From contig OY282558.1 of assembly GCA_958295665.1 (NCBI GenBank), forward strand, positions 45,570,389 to 45,634,388: a stretch of DNA of 64,000 nt, given 5' to 3'. The notes beneath the pieces are model-generated. The model was not told the origin of the DNA. It did not search any database and saw nothing but the letters and a program-made list of their open reading frames with translations. The translations under genes and the position numbers were made by a program. Shown in pieces: positions 12,070-25,300 of the stretch. Source of the DNA: Tipula vernalis (Eukaryota > Arthropoda > Insecta > Diptera > Tipulidae). The first letter of the stretch is position 1. Every line of letters starts with the position of its first letter.

Positions 12070-13131
12070 TTATTTTGACAGCTGTTCGATTTGCTCCAAA
12101 CAGTAGCTTGCCTGTTCCATTCCATCTTTATACTCGTTTTTCTTGCTTAAACGCCACGCAATCGAACATAATTCCTTGCCTTGTTGTATCAGGCCCTTCT
12201 TTAAATATACAATGCCTAGATTTGCTTTGAAAACGTTTGATTCAATCATGTCTGGGATTTCCTTGGATAATTCTATAGCTTTTGTCAAATATCCCTCCGC
12301 AGATTTGTTATCATTCAACTTGATACATACCACTCCCAGATTGTTAAGCATCATAATTGCCTCATGGTTGACTTGACCATGAATGTTTGTATAAATATCG
12401 TAGGCCTCGCTTAAGTATTTCTTCGCCTCGTCAAGCATATTTGAATCCATTAGATACTGGGCATACCAGTTTTTTGTCAATCCCAGCAATTCTTTGAGAT
12501 CTTCGTCATCGTGTAGAGTTTTTAATTTGTTTTCGATCTTGGTGAGAGTCCATTCAAACCCGTCTCGTGCTTTTTCAAAATTTTCTTGAAGATGAGCCAT
12601 ATGCGCAATTTTACTACTTATATGTAACATTTTGTTGTCATCTTGTTCGAGGCCCTGGTCCATTAATCGTTTCATAACATCAACAAATAACTTCTCAGCT
12701 TTAACGAAATGGCTCGTTTCCATGGCCAAATTGGCCATTATGTCATAAACATACGTAATACCATCTTTGCTATTTAAGTCTTGTGCCATACGCAAAGCCA
12801 AATGCAACATTTGTTCAGCCTTGTCATATTCAGCTTTCTGAATCATTAAAATGGATCGTTTAATCGTCATAATCAACTGCTCCTCGGGAGTCTCCTCTTC
12901 GTTGCTTTTCTTAAATGGATTCCAGGAAAATATACTTGCCGCTATTAAATATTTTGCGGGCGTAAAGTTATACGAATTCAAATTACGATATTGAATCAAA
13001 TTATGATTATTTATAAACTTGTTGCAGTTAATACGTTTTATTACATTTGCGAGCCATTTCATTCGTGAAAAATTCATTTTGCCAATGTTATGAAGTTTCC
13101 TGCCAAAATTGACGTTCGGATATTTTGACAA
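12070..13131 (-). CDS. Ttc19: TTC19, mitochondrial tetratricopeptide repeat protein 19
   Basis: A single-exon frame of 353 residues. TTC19 sits at the mitochondrial inner membrane and helps clear Rieske-protein fragments during complex III maturation. The N-terminus is basic and lacks acidic residues until ~residue 75, as in a mitochondrial presequence; a hydrophobic stretch (YLIAASIF) follows. The rest is helical TPR-like repeats, for example AEYDKAEQMLHLALRMA, LDEAKKYLSEAYDIY and KSAEGYLTKAIELSKE. Start choice is open: the first ATG (13131) or an internal ATG at about residue 19 (MNFSRMKWLANVIKR) would both give a presequence. It is convergent with the zinc transporter (128 bp apart) and divergent from Klp38B. 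Confidence 0.88.
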   Translation of the reverse strand: MSKYPNVNFGRKLHNIGKMNFSRMKWLANVIKRINCNKFINNHNLIQYRNLNSYNFTPAKYLIAASIFSWNPFKKSNEEETPEEQLIMTIKRSILMIQKAEYDKAEQMLHLALRMAQDLNSKDGITYVYDIMANLAMETSHFVKAEKLFVDVMKRLMDQGLEQDDNKMLHISSKIAHMAHLQENFEKARDGFEWTLTKIENKLKTLHDDEDLKELLGLTKNWYAQYLMDSNMLDEAKKYLSEAYDIYTNIHGQVNHEAIMMLNNLGVVCIKLNDNKSAEGYLTKAIELSKEIPDMIESNVFKANLGIVYLKKGLIQQGKELCSIAWRLSKKNEYKDGMEQASYCLEQIEQLSK

Positions 13132-13335
13132 ATATATGAGCGGTTTTTACCGGTTAACTGGTTAGAGCAGAAAAGTTTGAGAATCACAGAAGTACTGCGA
13201 CTATCAGTAAAGCCGCCATTGTGTAAACACTAATCCAAAAAGAATCATTTTTTAGCAACGGTTTTGTGACTTTTTTTAGTAGCATAGCAAAAATTTAATT
13301 TTTAATGTTAACAGTTAACTAAAATTTATAAGAAA
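13132..13335. promoter_or_regulatory. bidirectional promoter of Ttc19 and Klp38B
   Basis: Only 204 bp separate the two start codons, so both 5' UTRs and core promoters must lie here. I see no TATA box in a convincing position on either strand. Head-to-head pairing of housekeeping genes is common, but co-regulation is an inference. Confidence 0.55.
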
Positions 13336-16300
13336 ATGTCGAATAAAAGTACGCCACAAACAAAAGTTCGGTTTTTCGATGCAACGCGTGACCAAACGCC
13401 TAAAACAAAAGTTCCTAGTTCTACGAATCTAGCAACCTCTGGAACGTCAAGGAAACCACCGCTGTCAAACGGCGGTACACCAGAAAGTGTTTTTAATATA
13501 GGATTCACGATGAATTCGACATCGGCAAAGAAAACTCCCCTTTCTATGTTTATGAAAACAAAATCGTCCACATCGTTAAGTTCACCTCTAAACAGTAGTA
13601 CGACATCGTCAAAGAGTGGTTTAAGTACACCCCGACCAACGAAACTCTCATCGTCAACACGTTCAATCCCTTCATTGTGTTCGACTCCTATTGGTAGTGC
13701 AAGTAAACCACCATCCGTAACACCAAAATCGAATTTAAAACCCCGTCAATTTACAAGTGCCAGTGAATTACAAAAGACACCCGAGTGTTTCTCGAAAGTC
13801 TTACTGGAGACTCCGAAACGAGTAAAGCCGCGACAAAATTTTGGGGATGAGCTGAATATGGATGATACGGTAAAATCTAAAGATGGAGGTGAAATAAGTA
13901 ATTTAACTGTTGCGGTACGGGTTCGGCCGATGAATTCCAAGGAGCTTATGAAACCAGCTATCACGAATATTGTTCAGGTTGAAGGAAATGAACTTATCGT
14001 ATCAACGGGCAGTACCGCCGATAATTTAGCTGGAGTTATACATAGATTCCAATATGATAACGCCTATTGGTCGTGTAACCGAACCCATGAGAATTATTCG
14101 AATCAGGAGACAGTGTTTCAAGGAACCGCTCTACCTCTTGTCGAGAAAGCGTTTGAAGGATATAATGCATGTTTGTTCGCATACGGACAAACCGGGTCTG
14201 GAAAAAGTTACAGTATGATGGGGATTGATATGGATGATCACGATCAAATAGGCCCCGGTTCTGAATCCGGTATAATACCAAGATTTTGCCAAGAACTTTT
14301 CCGCCGCATTGATGATGTGAAAGAACTGTACGAAGCTGAAGTTGAAGTTAGTTACTTCGAAATTTATAATGAGAAAATTCATGACCTCCTAGCTGTTTCA
14401 ATACAAAATGGGCTAATAAATTCAGCGATACATCAAAATAAACGAACAGCGTTAAGGGTTCGTGAACATCCAATTTGGGGACCTTACGTTGTCGATTTAT
14501 CCACACATCCGGTTGATTCGCATACAGCAATTCGGAATTGGCTTGCAGTCGGAAATAGTCAACGTGCAACTGCTGCAACTGGAATGAATGATAAAAGTTC
14601 ACGATCACATTCAATATTCAATATAGTGCTGAATTTATCTGAAATCAATCCGGCGAATAGCGATACACCGGCGCAAACTAAACGCAGTAAAATAAGTCTT
14701 GTAGACCTAGCTGGAAGTGAACGGGTGCACACGAGTCATACATGTGCTAGTAGTGATCGATTGCGTGAAGGCGTCAGCATTAATAAGAGTTTGCTAACAC
14801 TGGGAAAAGTTATAGCGGCCCTTGCTGAATCAAAACGTAGTGCCTCGTTTGTTCCATATCGTGAGTCGGTGTTGACCTGGTTATTACGGGTAAGTAAACT
14901 CATTTGGTTTTATTTATAACAAAAATTTTATTTAATATAAAATATCAGTGAAATTGCTCCTTAGTATAGTTTTGATTGTGGTTTTGTGTTTACATTTGCA
15001 TTGGGTCAGACATTTGCAACACGATTTTTTTATAACTTTTGTTGCTGCAGCTGCAATGAAAAAAATCACTTTAAATAATGTACCGCCATACGAAAAAAAA
15101 AATCATTTTAATTACCAGATTTTTTCTGATCACTTAAGATCGCCTTTATGATTTTTTTAGCACCCATATTGATGTTATAAGACTTTCACTAGACTAAAAA
15201 ATTCCTTCTCATTGTTATCGTTTTTATGTATACAGATATCGCTCGAACTATGTGGTTTGCATTTAAAATATTCATTTTAGTTGAGGTTTCCGGCTTGGTG
15301 AGAGTCTTATCAATAACATCGAGAATTCAATTAAAACACATTTTTATAGTACAAAATAGACAAACAATTTATTTATTAAAATTTGGTTACATCCCATTCA
15401 ATATTATCGTCGTCTACCAGGATTTTATTCATATATCCAAATTTATCACCCGTCTGATGTCCATAGCAAAAATCATCATTGTCTGCCTCGAACACTTTTT
15501 GGCTAACAGTCATAATTTGTAAAGGTAGTTTAGTTCTTTTTTGCCTTCCACAAATGTTGCATAATCTACTATCGAAATTGGTTGCATTCTCTTTGGATAT
15601 TAGAAAAAAACTGATCAACACCATAATTCAAGCTTAACTGAATTCAAAACTTAAATAAAAAATAATTCACCTGAATCGGACACTGTATAAAATAACGGTT
15701 CCTTAATGGTGGGCTCGCTGTTCCGAAATGTACCATAAGGAAATTTCTCGTAATCTCGAAATATTTGATTCCGTGATGAAAATGTGTCAGCACCAGCGTA
15801 GATGTTATTCAAATCCATTATCGTTCACAGTTTGCACAAATGAGTTTCATTTTGTGTTTCATTATTTATATTAATTGGTACATTCGTCTACTAAATTATA
15901 CGGAGTACATTGTACTCAAGATTTACGAGATTTATTTGCAATTTGATAACAGAACAATTAGTCGACAAAAATTCACATAACATGTTGCCTACCAGAATTT
16001 GCAATGTGATGAGAAGGCGATCTTTTCGTATCTCTCGTTCGGAATCCTTCAGAATCAGATCAGATAGACCAGATAAAAGTTTACATTGAAAACAACAACA
16101 AAAATTTAACAATTTTCAACCGAGTAACTCTTTGTATTTTTTTGAAATTTCATGAAACGTTGAAATTTCATGAAATTTTAATTAGTTGCCTGTTGAGCTG
16201 TATTGCTTGCTGATTCGAAAAAATGTAGAATTTTGTCATCCACTAGAAGTCGATCCATTAGAAGACATCAATCGACATCAATCGTTTATGATCGATTTTA

Positions 16301-19300
16301 ATTGACAATGCGTTTTTGCCTGACGTGTTTTAAAAGGTTGAATTCTAAAATTTTATTTCAACTTTTAGTTAGGTTGAGCAGGACAACAGATTTGTATTTG
16401 TGTATTAAGTCTCGTGTGTTTAAAGTCTCAGCTTGTTGAACGAGATAAAAATTGCAAATATTTATAGGATATTTATTTTTTGTTTAAAATAAGGCTGCTT
16501 TCGGTCGTGCTCGTTTTCATACTTTTCAATGGTGTCATTTCCACTCTTGGATTACAATACACTATTTCCTACAAACATTGGCTTTTTATCTGTTTAGCAG
16601 CTCCAATTTTATTTTTTACAAAGTATGTAAAAGATCCTAAATTAACGTATTTAAATTTAACACCCGCCCGCCGCTCTGGTGGACTGTTACTGAATATGAT
16701 ACGAATTCGAATGTATAAGATTTGTATTTGATTTAAATAAGAAACGAGCGAATCTGGTTCAATTCAAATAAGAATGTTATACTTTCGTATTCGTATCGTA
16801 TTCAGAAATAGCCCTCCTGGTATGTACGGTCCTGTTTATAGCACTATGTTATTGCTTTGTAACGAAAAAAACACTTTGATACAAACATGTCCGCAAATTG
16901 CTTTATCGCGCTTAAAAGGTTGCTTAGTCTCGATATCCAGCAATTTTCTTTCTCGTGCGGCAAAGTACCACTTTGCGCTCTTGATTTACAAATAATTACT
17001 TCCGTAAAATCGTTCGTTCTTGCCATACTAAGGAAATTGGTTATGTTTTATAGGTACCGGACCTCTTCTTTAAACACAAGAAATTGTTGTTTTTTGCCAA
17101 TCGTAAAAAATTATCAATGGAAAGTAATTTAACAACTAGAAAACTTATATTTTATGAATAAATTGCAAATAACCCGTCCAAAACAAGAAATTCTGGAAAA
17201 GGAAACATTTAATTTTGGAAACAAAACATTAAAGAAATACTCCCACTGCATGACACTTATTCCAATGTTTTTTCCAGTCATCGAAACAGTTTTAAACGGC
17301 CAGTGAACTCTTTTGCATGGTTATTTAAAACTTTAAACGGCGTCCTCGAAGTGGTTTCTTCAATCAAAGGAATAGGAAAAAGTCAGACGTTGCCACATCT
17401 GGTGAACATAGCGCTTGTATTACGGTATTTGCGGTGTGCGATGATGCATTATCGTGATGCAAAAACCATGAATGGTTTTGCCACAAATCTGGACGTTTTT
17501 TTCAAATGGACTCACGCAAATGAATTATAGGCTTAATTCTCAAGGGACATCTCTATCTCTCTTCGCCTTATCTTGGACTCCACAGTGGTGGCTTTGGGCT
17601 TGTTTAAATCGTCTTAAGATGCGACTTTTATATTCTCTAAATAAATGAATTTCTCGGAATTTTGAAAAGTTGAAAAATTTTCACGCCTTATTTTTAAATT
17701 TCTTTCCCCTTACCTCGGAATAGTTTACTTTAAATTCTCATTCTGGACATCTCAAATGCACATATCGGTTTACATCTCACGGCGTTATTAACCTAAAATA
17801 ATTATATTAGGTACATTGCCATGTCTCATCGCAAAGTTCGAAATACACATCCTACCATTAACTACGTCAATATTATTTTTCTACTCCTTCGTTCAAAAGA
17901 AGTAGGTACTTTATTTATTCAAAAATTGGAGGTAAACTGTATCATTATAGCATAGATCAAATTGTCATTCAATAATGATGAATTTTACTCTCTATGGTTT
18001 AAAGTAGATCTTGTATACCAAAACAGCCTTCTAAATCACTATCACTTTCTGTGTTCATTTTTCAAATTAAATTAAACCAAAATCAAGAAACCAATGTAAA
18101 CCTTACTTTTGATCTTAGGTGTATATTGAATTTATATGTATGTACATATCGATAGCAAAAGTGCATAACCGTGTATCTACAAAATTTTCAAAATCGTTTT
18201 ATTGGTTTATTGTTACGTTGATAACAATAAAATGTCATACTGCTATATGCTTCATGGGTGTTTTTCACCTTGCCCTACATGTCCACATGGGCACGTTCAG
18301 TAATCCCAAACACCACAATACCTCCCCACTCAAATCGTTAGAATACATTTTTGTTATTTCAAACTTATATAAATCAAAAAAAAAACTTAATATCCTTAGA
18401 TCTAATCCTGGTACCTAATTGGTATCTTAATCTCTCTTCTAGGTCTATTCACCGAAATAAAATCATTTATATTATTATTGATGGTTTGATTACCCCTATC
18501 CTGAGTTTCATTATTATTCAAATACATATAAGAACCTTCATTTTTATTACTATGATTACTCCTATCTTCATTTTTTTTATTCTCATTCAAATTCTCAATC
18601 GAGCTCTCATTGATTTAAATGTCTTTTTATTCGGCGGTCATTGTTTAATTTACACACGTACGTCCTCGGACCAATTTTACGCCAAATAACAGCATCCATC
18701 CATTGTGTCTTATTCGGATCAGAATAATCTTTCACCAATACTTCCTCCCGCGGCTTATAAAACTTAGTTCTTTTGCCTTTGTAATTTGCCTTTGCAATTT
18801 CTTGTTTCAATCTTATTCTTTCATCTAGTTTTGGCGGTTTTAATAAATGTAATGGCATCTTTAGTTCCCGATTGAACATTAGCACAGCTGATGTTTCGTT
18901 CGTCGTTGAGTGCTTAGTTGTTCTATAATTTAGCAGAAATGTTTGAAGTGTCGAATCCATATCAAAACTATTCGCACTTTTTTTATTCTCCTCGAATACG
19001 GCTTTCATAGGTTTCTTTAGCGTTTTTACCATATTTTCGGCTGCCCCGTTCGTAGCAGGATGACCTCGTGCTGTCAGTATGTGACTTATCCCATTTAATT
19101 TATAATACTTCCGCATTATCTCCGCACAAAATTGACTACCATTATCAGTTACAATGACATCTGGTAATCCAAATCTGGAAAATACATTCCCTAAAACCAT
19201 TTTTGTCACTTCTGCTGTTGTTGTTCTTATTTTAAAATTTTCTATCCATTTTGAATACGCATCGATAGTTATTAAAAAGTTCGTGTTTTGCCAAGGACCA

Positions 19301-22300
19301 GCATAATCTAAATGTATTCTAGACCACGGTCTGTCCGGTATTTCCCATGATATTAATTCGGCTTTTGGTGGATTTGGTTGCACCTGAAGACATGCACGAC
19401 AATTTTTTATCATTTCCTCTATTTCCCCGTCAATCTTTGGCCACCATACGTACGATCTCGCCATTGACTTTGTCTTTACAATTCCAAAATGTGGTTTGTG
19501 AATCTCCTTCAATACCGCTCCTCTAATGCTTTTAGGAATTACAACTTTGTACCAATGTTTTCATTTTTGTTAATACACCTTTACTCTCCAAACCCCGAAT
19601 CTCTTGTTCAACACACGCTCTTAATGAAAATGGAACAGCTCGTGGTTTAAAAAAAATCGGTTTAGGATCAGGTACTTCAAGCTTAACCTTATATAACTTA
19701 AATAATCCTAAACCAGGTTCAAAAACACTTGAATATTCATCCAGAATAGAACCCAATTCATTTATCTCTATTCTATTAATATTGAATGAGATGTTAAATT
19801 TCCTCATAAAATCGCGGCCTAATATTGGTAGTCCTCCACTATCTACTACCAACAAGGTTATTTGATCCGAAATATGCTTATATGTCACCACGACTTGAAT
19901 TACCGCAACAACTTTCAAAATTTCACCCGAATAACCTTGCAACACTGTATTATCACGAATGAGAGCTAGATTGGAAAACTTTTTTATAAAATAATCCTTA
20001 GAAATTACAGACATGGCTGCACCCGTATCTAATTGCATACACATTTCTTTGTTATCAATTTTAACATTTAACATTATCGGGTTGTCTGTCTTACTATTTA
20101 CATTAAACAAATTATAAATGCCTGCATGCATGTCATCATTTTCTATCTCACTATTTCCCTTATCATTGTTTCCTAAAAAACAATTTCTAGAAATCTTATT
20201 GTTACATACTCTCGAGCTATGTCCTAACATTTTACATTTATAACAGTTTAATTTCTTAAAAATACAATCACTCTCCTCGTGATTTGTTTTATTACATCTA
20301 GTACAATTTTTCTTACCACTAGCATACTTAATTTTAAACCCGTTATCTGATGAATTAATGTTGTTGTTATTACTACTAGATGCCATCTTTGAACCGCCAT
20401 TTTGCCTTTTGATCAGCTCCTGGTAATTTTTGTTCTGGTCTTGTTGCTGCTTAATATCCACTGCATTAGCTTTCTTTACAGCGTCACCCAGGGTTAACTT
20501 TTCGTCTTCTTCAAACAATTTTTTTTTTACCTCGGTAAAGCCCCCGTAATAAATTTGTTCAATAAATTATTCTCCAGGTGTTCACCAAATTTACAGGTCA
20601 CCGCTAATCCACGTAAACGAGCACAATAATCATTTACTGATTCATCCTGTTTTTGATTTGCATCAAAAAAATGTTTACGCTCTCTGAATATTGACACCTG
20701 CGGCGAATAATGTTTATTCAGAATTTCACACATTTCCTCATTTCACACATTCCAATTTTTCATTAAACACTTCCCAGCTGTCTTTATTAGGGTTAAAGGG
20801 CCCCAAATTCACCAGAATAGGGAGATTCTCCATTACGTTTTTATTAATTTATTCTTTTTTATCCTCGTCGCCAAATTGTTACGTTGGTAACAAATAAAAC
20901 ATTAGTATTCTTGTTTTATGTTCTTACATACTTTTATTAATTCATTTTATAAACTTAAAAATACGAGCGTACACTATGAATGAGTTCATGTCATACTGCT
21001 ATATGCTTAATGGATGTTTTTCACCTTGCCCTACATGTCTACATGGGCACGTTCAGTAATCCCAAACACCACATTTATCGGTAAGAAAACTAGTTTTTGC
21101 TGTCTTTTTTAATTAAATTTGTGCACGTAGAACCACAGAATACAACCGGAAGAGACATAACGCTCTTTTTGTATGGAAAAATTTGGACTCATTTTTTTGA
21201 CCTTGATTTGCCGAAGGTAACAGAAAGTTGGGTTATGATTTCTTTGGTTTACTGGTTTTGATTTGAAATAATAAAAATTGAGAATCCTTAACAGTGTAGT
21301 TAGTGAAATTATTTGACAAGTTTTGTTTTGACAGCATAATTTGTATTAACTACTATTGACGATTGTAAAAGTAGAGAAAGCGCCTCTCGAGGAAAAAAGT
21401 TGAAATGAGGCAACTGCCAAAATGACATTTCTCATAAATGCGACGAAAGGAAATTTTACAATCCGGTAGTTAAAAATTGTTTTTATAATCCAAAATATGA
21501 ATTATTTACAATTATTAGCAATCTGGTAAGTAAAAATTGTGTTTACACAGTTCAAAATTGGAATTCTTTACAACAATTTCGAACGTCAAATTAGCAGCTA
21601 CCTCAGTTTAAAAATTTTCCACTAGGTGGAATCTATGATGCACCAATCGTCAATTGACGATTGTAAAAGTAGGGAAAGCGCCTCTCGAGGAAAAAAGTTA
21701 AAACGAGGCAACTGACAAATGACATTTCTCATAAATGCGACGAAAGTAAATTTGCAATCCGGTAATTAAAAATTGTTTTTATAATCCAAAATTGAAGTTA
21801 TTTACAACTATTATCAATCTGGTAACTAAAATTGTTTTACAGTTCAAAATTGGAATTCTTTACGACAATTTCGAATGCCAAATTATCAGCTAGCTCAGTT
21901 TAAAAAAATTCCACTAGGTGGAATCTGTGATGCTCCAATCGTCAATTGACGATTGGAAATATAGAGAAAGCCCTACCTATCGGAATAAAATAAAACTCTA
22001 ACTACAATACAAAATTAGCATCAGCGCTCGCAGAACGACTAAAATATGGCATAGCGGAAACTTTTTGCAGCAAAGTTGCAATAAATATTTTGTCTAAAAT
22101 CACGTCTCCAATCGTCAATAATATTCAAAAATAATTATACTTCAATGTCCAAAAAAGAAGGTAAGATGAAAAAAAAATTTGGTCCACGCAATGTCTATTC
22201 TGGGGTGAGATGTTGTAACCATCACGTTTTTCGCTTCGATTCATTTTCGATATAATAACGGTATTTTAGAACTAAATTGTTTTAAAATTTTATATTTTTA

Positions 22301-25300
22301 ACAAAGCAGTACCGTTATTCTATCGAAAATGCATCGAAGCGAAAAACGTGATGGTTACAACATCTCACCCCTGGTTAATCTTTCTTCTGTGGTAGGACGT
22401 TCAAACATGAACAATTATTCAATTTGGTTAGTTCCTTGTAGTGTATCTATATGGCATGTTCTTCCGATTTTTTTCGCGTCTTGTAAAAATGTCAAAAATT
22501 TAGATCGATATATGAAAAATGGAAATCTCCCTTTTCGAGACTACATATTTTAAAATTAAATCTTCCTTTTCCATATTTCATAAATTTTCGTTTATGGGTA
22601 TTAGGTCTCTTTCAATTTGGATACTGTGGCTTAAAGACATAATGTGTAATGAAGCATGTGTGAAGGCACCGCATGTGCCAGTTGCGCAAAAGCCATTGTT
22701 TTACAAATATTCTTTGTTTGGAGAATTATTCGTTGTATTTTTGAGTACATATTGAAAAACCGCCCAGAATTGTTTGATCTTTCGTCATTTTTATATTTTG
22801 TGCGATTTGGTTTTGGGCCATTATTCGTGTAGCCTGTGCAATCATCCCGTTTAAAATAAATGAAAAGTATACCACAAAATTACGTCATCTTGTTTGGATC
22901 CGAGTTTATTAAAATATTTAAAAATTATTTACACTATGATAAACCGGGTATATCAACCACAATCTTTATGAAAAAGTAAATCTTACAAAATAGGTATTAA
23001 ACATTTACGAGTTTGGAATTTGATTAAACAACAAAATATTAGATTTTATCTCTCGTACTGATTTATAAAAGGAAATATTTTGTTAAAACTTATCTATGTT
23101 GTTATGGGGGGTAGTCATTCTGATATTTATAATTATTATTTATGCATATTAATCCTAATATTTAATGATGGTATGATGATTCACTTGGAAGAGAGAAGCG
23201 ATATACCAACAAAATACCTACGTAATCTCTCGTAATCTCTGTAGATTATTTTTGTACCTAAACAGCTTAATATAAAATTACTCACACGTAATATACGAGT
23301 AGATAACTAGTAATTATGAATCCCTCTTGAAATTTCTTAATTTTGTCTGAAAACTATAAATACAATTTTTAATATTTTATGATATGGTTCCATCCCGTTG
23401 ACTTGATAAAACCGAAAAGTAATATGAACATGAAACATCGATATTGAAACAGAACATTATCTGTTTGCGAGTTTATTACGAAAAAATGGAACTAAACTCG
23501 GAAATTACGTAATTCAACTTGTTCTGGCGAATTAAAGTCGAAAACTGCAAACAAATATTGCTAATTTAATTCCATTTTTTTTACATTTAATTCCTGCGAC
23601 CTTATTTGGTCGCAGCCGTGGCTAATGTGTACCATATTGAATCCATTTAGCAACGCGATTTATGAGAAACGACTAATAAAATAAAGTTCCAACAATTCTG
23701 CAATCAACTTAATCAAATCGATAATATTGTTCCACTTATCGTTAATTAATAAGACGTCGATGACGATCTCAAAGATAGACAAAGTAATAGAACTATGTAC
23801 ATTGATTAATAATAAATGCTTAATCGAAAAACATTAAGTTTAAATTAAATGTGTCATTTGTTTGACAACAGCAAATCAAAGAATATCTATTTGTCAGTAA
23901 AATTTCCTAAAACACCTTCAAACGCATGCTTTACGCTCGAAGCAACGAAGCAATTGCTCCATGAAGAGGCAAATTCTACTTTTTATTCATATCACCCCAA
24001 GGCCAGCCAGCGACTTTTCCAATTTTTTGCTTTTGACAAAACTATGAGCAATGGCGAAATGTACCCGCATCTAATCAAATTTTTAATAAAAGTTAAATTT
24101 TAAATCTGTGTTTACTTCTTTTGATTGAAAGTCCGAACAAAACAATTAATTTTTTCAAACTTTTTGACCTCAACGAAAAGATTGAACAAAATTCAACTCA
24201 ATTGCTTTTTTCGGACAACAGCTCATTTGCATAATGATATTTACAAATTAGATGTATGAAGAGCCTGAAACATCATGGTTGACGGCTCGGACATTTGAGC
24301 GATGCCATAATTTACTCTCTTAATAAATCGGGTGACCAAACGGGTAAATGGTAGATAAATGTGTCAGTTTGAAATTTCTGCGTTTTTTTTGCTTGTGTTT
24401 GTTACTTTCATGTACGCAAGCTAAAAAGACTCAAATTAGACTCAAAATCAGAAGAAGGAATTTTTGTCGGATACAATTCAGAATCAAAAGGACATTGAAT
24501 TTATCAACCAATGTTTTGATGTTAGAATTTATGAAAATCAACAGTTCTAAGAGAAGGTAAATATCGTGTCTCAATGTGATTATTTGAAGAAGGTCCTGAT
24601 CGGAAAGTACGAAAGTATACTGTATAACCTGAATACGATTCATTATTGGAAAATGATTCAAGGATACTTTTTGATACGGTATAGGATAAAAACCTATCAG
24701 CTGCAAACTGGTATTTAAAGCGAAGATAAATAGTTCTGGTGATTTTGGTAACTCCAAGGCACGATTTATAATTAAAGGTTGTGCTAAAAAATACGCCGTT
24801 GATTGTGGTGAAGCTTACTCCTTCGTCATAAGCTATGATTCAATTAGTTAAACATGGTCAAAAAAATCAACAAATGGACATCATGCCGGCCTTCTTATTG
24901 GTGAGTTAATTGATGAAGTTTTTATAGTATAGCCAGAGGCCTTTCAGAAAAAGTTTTGTAAACTGAAGAAGTCTATTTATGGTTTGAGAAAGAATTTGGA
25001 ATGAAGCAATCAGCTGCAGATTCTTGTATTTATTGGAAACGAATTTAATCGTGAATTCTAATAATCGCTATTTACGTTGATCAGAATCAGTATATTTGCA
25101 TCGATTTAATATGATCGACTCTTATCCAGTGCCCAACACCACTGAACCAGCCCAAAGTTAGCCGATATTGTAAAAATCCTGTCTTGGTTCATTAGAATTC
25201 CTAATAGATACCTAAAATAAACGATTGGTGCAAAACTAATGTATTCACAAGATGGATTTACTGAATTGGTTGGCTGTAGCAAGTCTACTTCTTAATATGT

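Larger units (their letters stand above)
18206..21078 (-). mobile_element. Ty3/gypsy LTR retrotransposon, internally deleted
   Basis: The element reads right to left. LTRs at 20877-21073 and 18211-18317 begin TGTGGTGTTTGG and end CAACGTAACA in the element's direction. A 5-bp target duplication TTTAT flanks it (18206-18210 and 21074-21078). Next to the 5' LTR is a primer-binding-like TTTGGCGACGAGGAT; next to the 3' LTR is a polypurine tract (GAGTGGGGAGG). Internal order is gag, protease and integrase. Reverse transcriptase and RNase H are missing apart from the first residues, so the copy cannot move by itself. Confidence 0.93.

Noticed and set aside
16480..16731. 83-residue membrane-like frame in the kinesin intron
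   Set aside because: It starts at TTG, not ATG, and has no homologue-like features or splice partners.
22329..22553. 74-residue frame at the foldback
   Set aside because: It begins inside the right arm of the inverted repeat and has no domain; it is a chance frame.
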